Shown: positions 7,927 through 16,454, counted from the stretch's first letter. The stretch: DNA of 64,000 nt from an uncultured Flavobacteriaceae bacterium (GCA_938029725.1 CALHGE010000031.1:62001-126000), one strand, 5' to 3'. Made by a program: numbers and translations. Notes: generated from the letters alone by a model not told the origin.

Positions 7927-8751
7927 CTACTTGTTCACATTAATCAAAACCGCTTCGCAGCTTTTCAAATCAGAATTAAGAATAATATTTTCGGATATTT
8001 TTCCATCAGATATTTCGATCGAAACGGTATTGGGAGGGAATTTTCCTAAGTTATGCGCATAAAGAAATAGGTCATTAGGTTTTGAAGGATCTAACTTGAT
8101 TTCAAAGACCTTTTTTGTGTATTCTAACAAATATTTAGAAACAATGGCTTCTCCGTTTAAGTAAATGGAAACCACATCGCCATCTTTTCTGCCATGATCC
8201 CAGAGCTTGATACTGATGTTGGTTCCGTTTACATTCAACTCTTTCACGTAGTTGATGCTTCGTCCATCAAAACTTGCTCTGATCACAGGTTTTTCAGGAG
8301 ACTCATTGGCTACAACCGAAACTACCCTTGGTACTTTCTTAATGGTAAACATTGAAGTTGCGAATTTTGCAATGCTGTATTTATCTTCAGGAAATAACTC
8401 AATACCAAATACGCGATAGTTATCACCCTCCATTCCTGGGTCGAGTTTTATTTCATCTATAAAACTCGTATTGCTAAAAATACCTAGAACTTGAACAACC
8501 ATATCGTCTTTTGATAGATAGAATTGTATGGTCTTATCAGTAGGAATGTTTTCAGTAGACCACTCTAATTTGGCTTTGCCAGGAGACATCCAAACTGTAC
8601 TGGTATTCGGATTACTAATAGTAAGAGCTGTTTTTAATGTGGCTTGTATGGTTTGGTTACTGTAAGACGAGCTTGAGTGACCATAACTAGAATGGAGAAA
8701 ATGAGATTGAAAAAGGCATATCGCAAAGGCGAAAAGAGCTATGTGTTTCAT
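7927..8751 (-). CDS. Secreted protein of unknown function
   Basis: About 274 residues, started at ATG 8751 because a signal peptide (MKHIALFAFAICLFQSHFLH) begins there; a further in-frame ATG at 8799 would bury it. The mature protein looks like two beta-sandwich domains. The C-terminal one (about residues 165-270) has a pattern I associate with secreted Bacteroidetes proteins: ISIKLWDHGRKDGDVVSIYL, then LYAHNLGKFPPNTVSIEI and a final CEAVLINV strand. No enzyme motif was seen. It precedes a terminator of the adjacent aminotransferase gene, so the two are probably transcribed separately. Confidence 0.55.
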   Translation of the reverse strand: MKHIALFAFAICLFQSHFLHSSYGHSSSSYSNQTIQATLKTALTISNPNTSTVWMSPGKAKLEWSTENIPTDKTIQFYLSKDDMVVQVLGIFSNTSFIDEIKLDPGMEGDNYRVFGIELFPEDKYSIAKFATSMFTIKKVPRVVSVVANESPEKPVIRASFDGRSINYVKELNVNGTNISIKLWDHGRKDGDVVSIYLNGEAIVSKYLLEYTKKVFEIKLDPSKPNDLFLYAHNLGKFPPNTVSIEISDGKISENIILNSDLKSCEAVLINVNK

Positions 8752-8811
8752 TAGTAATGTATTACCCGGCACGTTTGAAATCTGGCAAGGAACTATCACC
8801 TTAACGAAAAA

Positions 8812-8839
8812 TAAAACCCCATATTGTAATGAGGTTTTA
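8812..8839 (-). terminator. Hairpin terminator downstream of the aminotransferase gene
   Basis: An 11-bp inverted repeat (8812-8822 with 8829-8839) contains one position that pairs G-U only in minus-strand RNA. The minus strand then runs into a T-rich tail. It ends the transcript of the aminotransferase gene (stop at 8861). Confidence 0.55.
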
Positions 8840-8860
8840 ATATGATCTCTTTCAGAGTGC

Positions 8861-9973
8861 TTAGCTCATTACTTTTTTTAACGCTTTTGCAAATTGTTCC
8901 ACTTCCTCAATTTTTCCAGTACTGATACGTGCCCACTCATAAAAAGGGGGGAAAGGTCGGCCAATTTGAACATTTTCCTTTTTCATGTCTTCAATCAATG
9001 CATCAATAGGTCTGCCAGATTTAAAGAACACAAAGTTGGTATGTGATTTAATGTATTCCAAGCCTAGATTGTCCAAGGTTTTATAAATATTTTTTTTTCC
9101 TTCAGCGGCTTGTAAAATGCTGAATTTGTAAAATTCGTCATCTTTTAGTGCTTCTTTAGCCGCTGCAATAGCTAAAATATTAGTCCTAGCCATCACGCTA
9201 TTTTTTAAACGAGAAGCAATATCGGGCCGGGTAACCAAATAACCTATTCGAAGGCCAGCCATTCCGTATACTTTAGAAAAAGTTTTAGAAACAATAACAT
9301 TACTTCCTTCTTTTACCAGTTCAACCATAGATGGATAGTCGGGTTCGGTGATAAAATCATAATACGCCTCATCACTAAAAACTACGGTTCTTTCACTTAC
9401 CGAATTGCAAAAATTTTTCAGTCTGTTTTTCTCTATTATGGTACCAGTAGGGTTATTGGGGTTACAGATATAAACAAGTCTGGTTTTAGCGGTAATCCGT
9501 TTTTCCATGGCATCTAAATCGTGATCCATGTTATCTTTTACAGGCACCCGGTGTACATAAGCACCTTGATTTTCACCATATCGAAGTATTTGCTGAAATG
9601 TAGGGTCTGCAGCGACAATTTCACCCCCTTCGTTTCCATAAACAAGCCCTGCCGTACATAAGCCTTCTCCTGAACCCCCAGTTACGACAATATGATCTTT
9701 CGTAACGCCTTCTTTTTCAGCAATCATTTGTACAAGTTCCTTTAACTCAGAGAAAGGGTACCTGCAAGCTATGTCGAAACTGTTTGTAATCGCTTCACGT
9801 ACCCGTTTTGAAGGCCCGTATGGATTTTCATTAGAGCTTAATTTAATAAGTTTGTTCTTTATATCAGGTCTTGGAGTTGTTTCAAAGGCCAAGGCCTCTA
9901 ATCCTCCAAGCATTGCAAAACCTCCAGAAAGACCAACGGTTCTGAGCCAATTACGGCGATCAATTGTTTTCAT
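8861..9973 (-). CDS. HisC-like PLP-dependent aminotransferase with Tat signal
   Basis: About 370 residues, started at ATG 9973, where a twin-arginine signal begins (MKTIDRRNWLRTVGLSGG). The body is a fold-type I class I/II aminotransferase of the histidinol-phosphate aminotransferase group: SSNENPYGPS near the N-terminus, GGSGEGL, NPNNPTG, DEAYYDF, and the PLP-lysine motif SKTFSKVYGMAGLRIGY. The Tat signal implies export of folded, PLP-loaded enzyme to the periplasm, which would be wrong for histidine biosynthesis. No his genes are nearby. The substrate is unknown. Confidence 0.8.
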   Translation of the reverse strand: MKTIDRRNWLRTVGLSGGFAMLGGLEALAFETTPRPDIKNKLIKLSSNENPYGPSKRVREAITNSFDIACRYPFSELKELVQMIAEKEGVTKDHIVVTGGSGEGLCTAGLVYGNEGGEIVAADPTFQQILRYGENQGAYVHRVPVKDNMDHDLDAMEKRITAKTRLVYICNPNNPTGTIIEKNRLKNFCNSVSERTVVFSDEAYYDFITEPDYPSMVELVKEGSNVIVSKTFSKVYGMAGLRIGYLVTRPDIASRLKNSVMARTNILAIAAAKEALKDDEFYKFSILQAAEGKKNIYKTLDNLGLEYIKSHTNFVFFKSGRPIDALIEDMKKENVQIGRPFPPFYEWARISTGKIEEVEQFAKALKKVMS

Positions 9974-10135
9974 AAATATCTCGTTTTCACAACAGAAGAT
10001 ACGAATAAAAACAGTTCTCGCGATTGTCAACAAAGACTACGATGACTTTTTTAGCAAATTGTCTGCTAAAAGGAAGGACTAAAATTAAAATTAATGGTTT
10101 TGATCAACCCATTAATAGTTGTAGTTGGCTAAAAT

Positions 10136-10687
10136 TTATAATTGATATTCCTCATCTTCTTTAGTTGACTCCGGCACGAAAACGTCTTTTAAGATATAAG
10201 CCGCTATCATGGTAATACCCAATGATAAAAGATGCAAAGAATAGTCCCAATTTAATATCTTGAGTAAGCTACCAGAGATTACACCTAAAGCACCCAGAAC
10301 TAAAGCACAATTCCATAAAATATGATAAGTACTGTTTTTAGAACGACGATTTTCATCTAAAAAATAGGCAGTTCCTTCCATAATAAACCAAAGAACGAAG
10401 GCAATAGCTGTCATTGTAAGGAAGAAGAGCGTAAAAGGGAAATTCATCACTGTGAAAATTCCATACAAAGACCAAAAGGAGACTAGAACAAGTTTGATAT
10501 AATCTAGAATCTTTTTTTCAGACTTGCTAATGAAACGGATGACATATAAAAGGCCTAAAGTTGCGAACCCACTTAAAATAATTTTTGTGGCGTAAGGCCA
10601 TTCTAACATCTTGGCCAATATGCCAGATAGTAAAATGGCTAATGAAATACGTAAGGGTAGTTTCAAAATTTTTTTATCTGTAGACAT
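10136..10687 (-). CDS. Six-helix membrane protein, GldL-like in appearance
   Basis: A 183-residue hydrophobic protein with about six membrane helices in two similar halves. Each half contains a helix followed by a short aromatic motif (AKMLEWPYA near residue 25; LKILNWDYS near residue 143), a pattern also seen in GldL-type membrane proteins of Bacteroidetes. The duplication suggests two three-helix repeats. The function is unknown. It lies 14 bp after the upstream minus-strand gene, so they are probably cotranscribed. Confidence 0.55.
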   Translation of the reverse strand: MSTDKKILKLPLRISLAILLSGILAKMLEWPYATKIILSGFATLGLLYVIRFISKSEKKILDYIKLVLVSFWSLYGIFTVMNFPFTLFFLTMTAIAFVLWFIMEGTAYFLDENRRSKNSTYHILWNCALVLGALGVISGSLLKILNWDYSLHLLSLGITMIAAYILKDVFVPESTKEDEEYQL

Positions 10688-10701
10688 AGCTTTTTTTTAA
10701 G

Positions 10702-11145
10702 TTAAATGACTTTGATGTTTGCACGAAGTCCCTCCATAATACCAATAATATTATGTACAGTTTCTTTCAAATAGTGCTTTATTAAAACATGAGGAATACG
10801 GATTGTTGTAAATCCATTTTTAAACGAATGCATGGCTTCTTCTAAATCATTAATTGCTTGTTCATGCGTCATCATATGATATTCACAATCCACAATAATA
10901 TTTAGTTTTACTCTTGAAATGGCAATGTCTATTGACTTTTTTCCATCCCACCATTCTAGCATTGCGCTTACGCCTACCTCCTTAAGTCCATAATACAATT
11001 GTATGGCTTCAATGGGGGTGCCGTTTTGGTCTATCAACTTTTGCATTCGACTTCTATGTTGGTTGCATAGTTCAATCCCTAAGGAGTCCATCGAAGTTTT
11101 ATGATCAACATAACCGAGTTCTATATTACATTCTAAACAAGTCAT
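10702..11145 (-). CDS. Small zinc-finger protein with PD-(D/E)XK-like nuclease core
   Basis: 147 residues. The N-terminus has CxxC and CxxH pairs (C3, C6, C27, H30) that could bind zinc. Residues 60-125 read like the core of DUF559/Vsr-type endonucleases: a strand with Asp (KSIDIAI, D73), then LNIIVDCEYH (D86, H90), a helix, and a final strand FTTIRIPH. The usual family form is D...(E/V)xDG..H, so one acidic position may be altered. No restriction or transposition genes are nearby. A nuclease fold is inferred from the pattern only. Confidence 0.5.
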   Translation of the reverse strand: MTCLECNIELGYVDHKTSMDSLGIELCNQHRSRMQKLIDQNGTPIEAIQLYYGLKEVGVSAMLEWWDGKKSIDIAISRVKLNIIVDCEYHMMTHEQAINDLEEAMHSFKNGFTTIRIPHVLIKHYLKETVHNIIGIMEGLRANIKVI

Positions 11146-11228
11146 TCAAGTAGGTTAATTTTGATTTGGGATTAGTATAACCACAGCAATTTTGAATTAG
11201 TATACAATTCCGATGTATGGTATAGTAC

Positions 11229-11263
11229 TTTTAGACGAACTGCATTATTTTAGACGAACTGCA
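11229..11263 (+). promoter_or_regulatory. 16-bp tandem direct repeat (candidate operator) before the pyroglutamate operon
   Basis: TTTTAGACGAACTGCA occurs at 11229-11244 and again, exactly, at 11248-11263, a 19-bp period. It lies about 160-190 bp upstream of the first operon gene. Exact repeats in a leader suggest a binding site for a regulator, possibly a dimer on each repeat. No regulator gene is adjacent, so its identity is open. Confidence 0.45.
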
Positions 11264-11314
11264 CAAAATTTGTTAAAAAATCAAAAAAACAGTTACGCCA
11301 TGCAATACGCAGGT

Positions 11315-11338
11315 AAACGTAATCTTTATTACGTTTTT
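11315..11338 (+). terminator. Terminator-like hairpin in the operon leader
   Basis: A 9-bp perfect stem (11315-11323 AAACGTAAT with 11328-11336) has a 4-nt loop and runs into TTTTT at 11334-11338. It lies about 83 bp before the DUF2891 start and downstream of the tandem repeat, so it could attenuate transcription or instead be a palindromic operator. The stem is AT-rich and its strength is uncertain. Confidence 0.35.
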
Positions 11339-11420
11339 CAAAAAATGAACTTAAAAGCAAAACTCAATTTCAGTTCATTATATTTACGAAACCAATAGTA
11401 GAGTAAACCACAATTTAAGT

Positions 11421-12530
11421 ATGCGCTATTCGATTTTTCTTTTTTTGTTCTTGATTAACACTTTGATAGGATGTAAAAACGAAGTAAAAAGGGATGCTAC
11501 AAATCTTGTAAGCCATATACCTCCTAAATTAAGCTTCGAAGAAGCAAATCGTTTGGCTAAACTTCCGTTAGAATGTATTGCGATAGAATACCCGAATAAA
11601 CTAAATCAATCTTTGAATGATGCTTCGTTTATAGGGGAGCCTAAAGCATTACATCCTGCGTTTTATGGGTGTTATGATTGGCATTCCGCTGTTCATGGAC
11701 ATTGGTCTTTAATCTCCCTTTTGAAACAATTTCCAAACCTGAAAGATGCAGGAAGGATAAGAAATAGGTTAAAAGCCTCTCTCTCGGAAACAAATATACT
11801 AGTAGAGGTAGCTTATTTTGAAATTCCCGGAAACGCCTCTTACGAGCGCACTTATGGTTGGGCATGGATTCTAAAGTTGGCAGAGGAGCTACATACATGG
11901 GATGATCCTTTGGCACGGGGTTTAGAAAAAAATTTACAACCCTTGACTGATTTGATACTGCGGAATTATTTAGATTTTCTACCTAAACTGAACTATCCGA
12001 TTCGAGTCGGTGAACATTCAAATACAGCTTTCGGACTTTCTTTGGCTCTTGATTATGCAGAGAGTTTAAATAAAACTTTTTTGAAAAAAGAGATTGAAAA
12101 TTCGGTAAAGCGATTTTATGCCAAAGACAATGCGATGGCCGGATGTCCTCTAGAGTGGGAGCCAAGTGGCTTTGATTTTTTATCTCCTTGTTTAGAAGAA
12201 GCTAATCTGGTTCGCAGGGTTTATAGCCAAAGCAAGTTTAAAGTTTGGGTCGATACTTTTCTGCCTCAGTTGAAAGACCCCGAGTTTAAATTAGCCCCCG
12301 GAAAAATTTTGGATCGTACCGATGGCAAACTGGTGCATTTAGATGGGCTCAACTTTAGTAGAGCGTGGTGTTTATACGGTATCGCAGAATCGGTACCAGA
12401 ATATGCACATATAAAAGAAATAGCAAAAGCACATATTGAATATTCATTACCGAATATTGTTGATACTAATTACGGAGGTACTCATTGGTTGGGGTCTTTC
12501 GCCATATATGCCTTAAATAAAGCAGAGTAA
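11421..12530 (+). CDS. DUF2891 family lipoprotein
   Basis: 369 residues with a lipoprotein signal (LINTLIGC, Cys at about residue 18). The body matches DUF2891: PAFYGCYDWHSAVHGHW near residue 80, SYERTYGWAWILKLA near residue 140, GEHSNTAFGLSLALDYA, and WEPSGFDFLSPCLEEA. The family is predicted to be an all-helical barrel; its activity is unknown. As I recall, DUF2891 genes also cluster with pyrrolidone-carboxylate peptidase elsewhere. Here it heads an operon with a transporter and 5-oxoprolinase, one base separating its stop from the next start. A role in periplasmic handling of pyroglutamyl compounds is an inference. Confidence 0.8.
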   Translation: MRYSIFLFLFLINTLIGCKNEVKRDATNLVSHIPPKLSFEEANRLAKLPLECIAIEYPNKLNQSLNDASFIGEPKALHPAFYGCYDWHSAVHGHWSLISLLKQFPNLKDAGRIRNRLKASLSETNILVEVAYFEIPGNASYERTYGWAWILKLAEELHTWDDPLARGLEKNLQPLTDLILRNYLDFLPKLNYPIRVGEHSNTAFGLSLALDYAESLNKTFLKKEIENSVKRFYAKDNAMAGCPLEWEPSGFDFLSPCLEEANLVRRVYSQSKFKVWVDTFLPQLKDPEFKLAPGKILDRTDGKLVHLDGLNFSRAWCLYGIAESVPEYAHIKEIAKAHIEYSLPNIVDTNYGGTHWLGSFAIYALNKAE

Positions 12531-12531
12531 T

Positions 12532-13725
12532 ATGTTTAAAAAAATAGGACCAGGAGTATTAGTAGCAGCAGCGTTTATTGGTCCGGGTACGGTTACAGCA
12601 TGTACGTTGGCCGGAGTTGAATTTGGTTATTCGCTTCTTTGGGCAATGTTACTTTCTATAGTGGCAACTATTATTTTACAAGAGATGTCCGCTCGGTTGG
12701 GTATAATTACTCAAAAGGGCCTTGCTGATGTTATTAAGCAGGAGCTAAAAACCCCCTGGATTAGAAATACTGTAGTAGCAATTATTCTTGGTGCCATCGT
12801 AGTAGGTAATGCGGCCTATGAAGCTGGTAATATTGGAGGTGCTGCATTAGGCTTGGAAGCCATTTTTGGAACAGCATATATTCCTTTCTATCCATGGATT
12901 ATTGGAGCTTGTGCTTTTGTTTTATTATATATAGGTAATTATAAAGTATTGGAAAAAGTGTTGGTTTCTTTAGTAATAGTGATGAGCCTTTCCTTTTTGG
13001 TAACTGCAATAATTACTAAGCCAGATGTTTTAGCAATCTTAAAAGGATTATTTGTGCCATCGGTACCAAAGGAAGGTATATTGACCATTATTGCACTGGT
13101 TGGTACAACCGTAGTGCCTTATAACTTATTCTTACACGCCTCTTTAGTTAGTGAGAAATGGAAATCTCCTAATGATTTAAAAGCAGTTAAAAGAGATACC
13201 TATTTAGCTATTGCGCTCGGTGGATTAGTTTCTATGGCCATTATTATAGCCGCAACAACCATTCAAAGTGGGGAAGTAAAGAATGTAATGGATTTAGCCA
13301 AAAGTCTTCAGCCCCTTTACGGAGATGCGGCTACGTACTTTATGGGTATTGGTCTGTTTGCAGCGGGAGTTACTTCCGCAATCACAGCCCCTTTAGCCGC
13401 TGCATACGTTGTAAATAGCTGTTTTGGTTGGAATGTAGGGTTGAAACATATGAAGTTCAAACTGGTTTGGATGATTATTTTAGGAGTCGGTGTGTTATTT
13501 ATGTCTTTAGGAATTAAGCCGATTGAAGTGATAAAATTTGCCCAAATAGCCAACGGAATTTTACTTCCTGCAATTGCTATTTTCCTCTTATGGGTAGTTA
13601 ATCGCCCTTCAGTAATGGGGAAATATAAGAACACAATTCTGCAGAATATCTTTGGTTTTATTATCATCGCTTTAGCCATAGTACTGGGTGCGAAAAGTAT
13701 TTTCAAAGTAATCGGATTCTTATAG
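12532..13725 (+). CDS. Nramp-family transporter lacking canonical metal-binding residues
   Basis: 397 residues with about 11 membrane helices and the LeuT-like Nramp fold. In canonical Nramp proteins helix 1 carries DPGN and helix 6 carries MPH, which bind the metal. Here helix 1 reads FIGPGTVTACTLAG, with Gly in place of the Asp, and helix 6 reads VVPYNLFLHASLV, with Val-Pro-Tyr in place of Met-Pro-His. The gene sits between DUF2891 and pxpABC. In Bacillus subtilis the Nramp-like ycsG lies beside ycsF, kipI and kipA, the pxpABC orthologues. Transport of 5-oxoproline or another organic substrate rather than a metal is a reasonable inference. Confidence 0.8.
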   Translation: MFKKIGPGVLVAAAFIGPGTVTACTLAGVEFGYSLLWAMLLSIVATIILQEMSARLGIITQKGLADVIKQELKTPWIRNTVVAIILGAIVVGNAAYEAGNIGGAALGLEAIFGTAYIPFYPWIIGACAFVLLYIGNYKVLEKVLVSLVIVMSLSFLVTAIITKPDVLAILKGLFVPSVPKEGILTIIALVGTTVVPYNLFLHASLVSEKWKSPNDLKAVKRDTYLAIALGGLVSMAIIIAATTIQSGEVKNVMDLAKSLQPLYGDAATYFMGIGLFAAGVTSAITAPLAAAYVVNSCFGWNVGLKHMKFKLVWMIILGVGVLFMSLGIKPIEVIKFAQIANGILLPAIAIFLLWVVNRPSVMGKYKNTILQNIFGFIIIALAIVLGAKSIFKVIGFL

Positions 13726-13794
13726 AAAGCGTTATAGAACAAAGAAAAATATAATTTTAAGAACCAAGAATTAAAAACCAAAAGCACAGCAATC

Positions 13795-14547
13795 TTGAAT
13801 TCAAAAAAAATTCATATCGATGTCAACTGTGATGTAGGCGAAGGCATAGGAAACGAAGCAGTGTTACTGCCTTTTATATCTTCTTGTAGTATTGCTTGTG
13901 GGGGTCATGCCGGTGATATGAAAACAATGACCCACATTGCTCGCTTGGCAAAAAAAAATAAGGTTAGGGTAGGTGCACACCCTTCGTATCCTGACAAAGA
14001 AAATTTTGGAAGGGTCTCTATGGATATTTCTTCAGAAGTTCTTGTAAAGAGTATCCAAAATCAGCTTAAAAATTTCACATCCATATTAAAAAAAGAAGAA
14101 GTAATACTGCATCATATCAAAGCACACGGTGCGCTATATAATGATATGGCAAAAGATATTGATTTGGCGAGAACCTTCCTTAAGGCGATAACAGAATATA
14201 GGCAACTTGTTTTTTTGTATGTACCTTATAATAGCATAATTGAATTAGAAGCTTTAAAGCAAAACTTTAATATAAAATACGAAGCTTTCGGAGATAGAAA
14301 TTATAATAAAAACCTTTCTTTGGTATCAAGGAAATTTAAAAATGCTGTGATAAGAAAACCAGAACAGGTGCTATCACATTTGCTTTCGATGGTCAAAGCA
14401 CAACAGGTAATAACTCAAGACGGAATTGCGGTAAAACTGAAGGCAGATACATTCTGTATTCATGGAGATACACCTACTGCTTTGCAAATATTGGCGTATC
14501 TTACCAAAAAACTACCCCAACATAATATTTCTATTAAGCGTGAGTAA
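13795..14547 (+). CDS. pxpA: 5-oxoprolinase subunit PxpA (LamB/YcsF family)
   Basis: 250 residues, starting at TTG 13795, the only start compatible with the conserved N-terminus (IHIDVNCDVGEG). Family motifs are present: CSIACGGHAGD, VGAHPSYPD, HHIKAHGALYND, and FCIHGDTP at the C-terminus. PxpA acts with PxpB and PxpC as the ATP-dependent 5-oxoprolinase that opens pyroglutamate to glutamate. The end overlaps the pxpB start by 8 bp, pointing to translational coupling. Confidence 0.92.
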   Translation: MNSKKIHIDVNCDVGEGIGNEAVLLPFISSCSIACGGHAGDMKTMTHIARLAKKNKVRVGAHPSYPDKENFGRVSMDISSEVLVKSIQNQLKNFTSILKKEEVILHHIKAHGALYNDMAKDIDLARTFLKAITEYRQLVFLYVPYNSIIELEALKQNFNIKYEAFGDRNYNKNLSLVSRKFKNAVIRKPEQVLSHLLSMVKAQQVITQDGIAVKLKADTFCIHGDTPTALQILAYLTKKLPQHNISIKRE

Positions 14548-15277
14548 ATTTTCTATCTCCATAAGGCCTTTTGGTATTCATGCAATCTTAGTTGAATGGC
14601 CCAATGAAGTGGATGAAGCTATTTTAAATGACATCCTAAAGTTTACAAATTACCTTGAGACAAATTGCTTGGATGTAAAGAAGTGGGAAATAGTGCCTGC
14701 ATACAATTCCATTACCCTAATTTTAAGAAAAGAACCCATCGATTTTGATAGGCTAATAAAAAGGCTCAAGCAGTGGCATGATGAATGTGGTGATCGTGCG
14801 CCAAAACAGAAGTATCTGTGGCGGCTTCCGGTATGCTATGATTTGGATTTTGGCATTGATTTGGAAGAGGTTGCCAAAACTTTATCCGTAACTATTTCAG
14901 AACTAATCAAGCAACATACTGAGAACGTCTACACCGTATTTGGAATCGGATTTTTGCCAGGTTTTATGTACTTAGGAGGTTTGCCAAAATCACTAGAAAT
15001 TCAACGAAGGGCAGCGCCACGATTGAAAGTGCAGAAAGGGGCCGTGGGTCTTGCAGGAAAACAAACGGGTATCTATCCTCAAGAGTCTCCAGGAGGGTGG
15101 AATATTATAGGAAACTGTTGCGTACCCATGTTTAACCCAAAAGATGAAAACCCCTGTTTTGTGAATGTAGGAGATAAGGTGCAGTTTTATGCTGTTGAAC
15201 GTGCAGCATATGATTTACATAAGATTGAGATTGAAGTAGGTATCTATACCCTAGAAAAAACTGAATACGATGCTTAA
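14540..15277 (+). CDS. pxpB: 5-oxoprolinase subunit PxpB (KipI family)
   Basis: About 245 residues from GTG 14540, which overlaps the end of pxpA; a longer frame opening at 14462 is less likely because the family N-terminus (ISIRPFGIHAILVEWP) begins right after the GTG. Family motifs: RLPVCYD, TVFGIGFLPGFMYLGGL, RAAPRLKVQKGAVGLAGKQT, and YPQESPGGWNIIG. KipI in B. subtilis was first described as a sporulation kinase inhibitor; together with KipA it forms the 5-oxoprolinase carboxylase-like pair. It overlaps pxpC by 8 bp. Confidence 0.92.
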   Translation: MSKFSISIRPFGIHAILVEWPNEVDEAILNDILKFTNYLETNCLDVKKWEIVPAYNSITLILRKEPIDFDRLIKRLKQWHDECGDRAPKQKYLWRLPVCYDLDFGIDLEEVAKTLSVTISELIKQHTENVYTVFGIGFLPGFMYLGGLPKSLEIQRRAAPRLKVQKGAVGLAGKQTGIYPQESPGGWNIIGNCCVPMFNPKDENPCFVNVGDKVQFYAVERAAYDLHKIEIEVGIYTLEKTEYDA

Positions 15278-16127
15278 AGTCTTAAAATCAGGTTTTTTTA
15301 CGACTATTCAAGATAATGGTCGATTTGGCTATTTAAACAAAGGAGTGCCTGTTGCGGGTTATATGGACTCCTATTCAGCCTCTAAACTCAACAAGCTTCT
15401 TGATAATCTTAGCAACGCTGCTGTTATGGAAATCACGATGACCGGACCAACACTCTTATTCGAAGAACCAACTTATATTTGTCTTGGTGGCGCCAATATT
15501 TCGGTTACCTTGAACAACAATCCTATTGAACAGTATAAGATTTATAAAATCGAAAAGGGAGATATTATTTCTTATGGACGACTAAAAAAAGGTTTCCGAA
15601 ACTATTTGGCAATAAAGAACGGATTCAAGAGCCCCGAAGTAATAGGCAGTCGTTCTTTTTACTATCCTTTAACGAGCAAAAGCCATTTAACTGATCTTAC
15701 GGGTTTGCCATACGAGCGATGCGAAGCGTACAATTTCAAGATATCAGAATTAAAAGTGGATTCTTTTTTAGATGAAAAAATACTCTATGTCGCTATAGGC
15801 CCAGAATTTGAACTTCTTAGCGATAGACAACTGGAACAGTTGTTTTCAAAAGAATTTTCTGTTGCTAAAGAGTACAACCGAATGGCATACCAGCTCGAAG
15901 AAACTATTAACGGGCATTCGTATGCTATGCTTACCTCGGCAACCTTGCCCGGAACAATTCAAATTACCCCTTCTGGAAAATTGATTGTTTTGATGAAAGA
16001 TGGGCAGACCACAGGAGGCTACCCACGTATTTTACAATTATCCGATAAGGCTATTTCCATATTAGCTCAGAAGAAATATGGAGATGCTATTTCCTTTAAA
16101 CTTAAAGGAATAAGTACAAAATTTTAA
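15270..16127 (+). CDS. pxpC: 5-oxoprolinase subunit PxpC (biotin-dependent carboxyltransferase/KipA family)
   Basis: 285 residues. Typical motifs are TTIQDNGRFGYLNKGVPVAG, GGANISVTLNN, LAIKNGF, IGSRSFYYP, and QTTGGYPRI near the C-terminus. This cyclophilin-like fold pairs with PxpB. It is the last gene of the DUF2891-Nramp-pxpABC operon. No T-tailed terminator was seen after it, only a GC-rich inverted repeat at 16163-16181. Confidence 0.92.
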   Translation: MLKVLKSGFFTTIQDNGRFGYLNKGVPVAGYMDSYSASKLNKLLDNLSNAAVMEITMTGPTLLFEEPTYICLGGANISVTLNNNPIEQYKIYKIEKGDIISYGRLKKGFRNYLAIKNGFKSPEVIGSRSFYYPLTSKSHLTDLTGLPYERCEAYNFKISELKVDSFLDEKILYVAIGPEFELLSDRQLEQLFSKEFSVAKEYNRMAYQLEETINGHSYAMLTSATLPGTIQITPSGKLIVLMKDGQTTGGYPRILQLSDKAISILAQKKYGDAISFKLKGISTKF

Positions 16128-16454
16128 ATTCAATTTTATAAAATACTTGCATTTCATCGAGAACCCCTTGCGATGAGGGGTAAGCGACAATGTTTCTTGA
16201 AGTACTTTTCGCTACATCTACCGAATAAGTTCCAATTTCCAGCCCCTGCTTTGAACTCTTTTTAATTTTACAAGCGTAAACCTATATTAAATTCTTTTTT
16301 TATGCCCCCGAATTCAAATAGAAGCACTGACATTACCTGTGCAATGCTTCAAATAAAGAGGAGTCGAAGCTCAATAAGATTTCTACGTCAAGCTTACCGC
16401 GAGTAACCAAACTAAATTTTATAAAACTAAAAGAGCAATTCAAAACCATTAATT
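16128..16454. other. Intergenic region with overlapping inverted repeats (327 bp)
   Basis: Spacer between pxpC and the giant surface-protein gene. Around 16154-16181 there are two overlapping stems that cannot form together: TCATCG with CGATGA, and ACCCCT with AGGGGT. No T-run follows. The remainder is AT-rich, presumably holding the promoter of the next gene, but I found no clear TAnnTTTG box and no gene. Confidence 0.4.

Noticed and set aside
11213-11398. 61-codon frame before the DUF2891 gene
   Set aside because: It covers the tandem repeat and hairpin of the operon leader, repeats residues because of the 16-bp repeat, and has no protein-like features.
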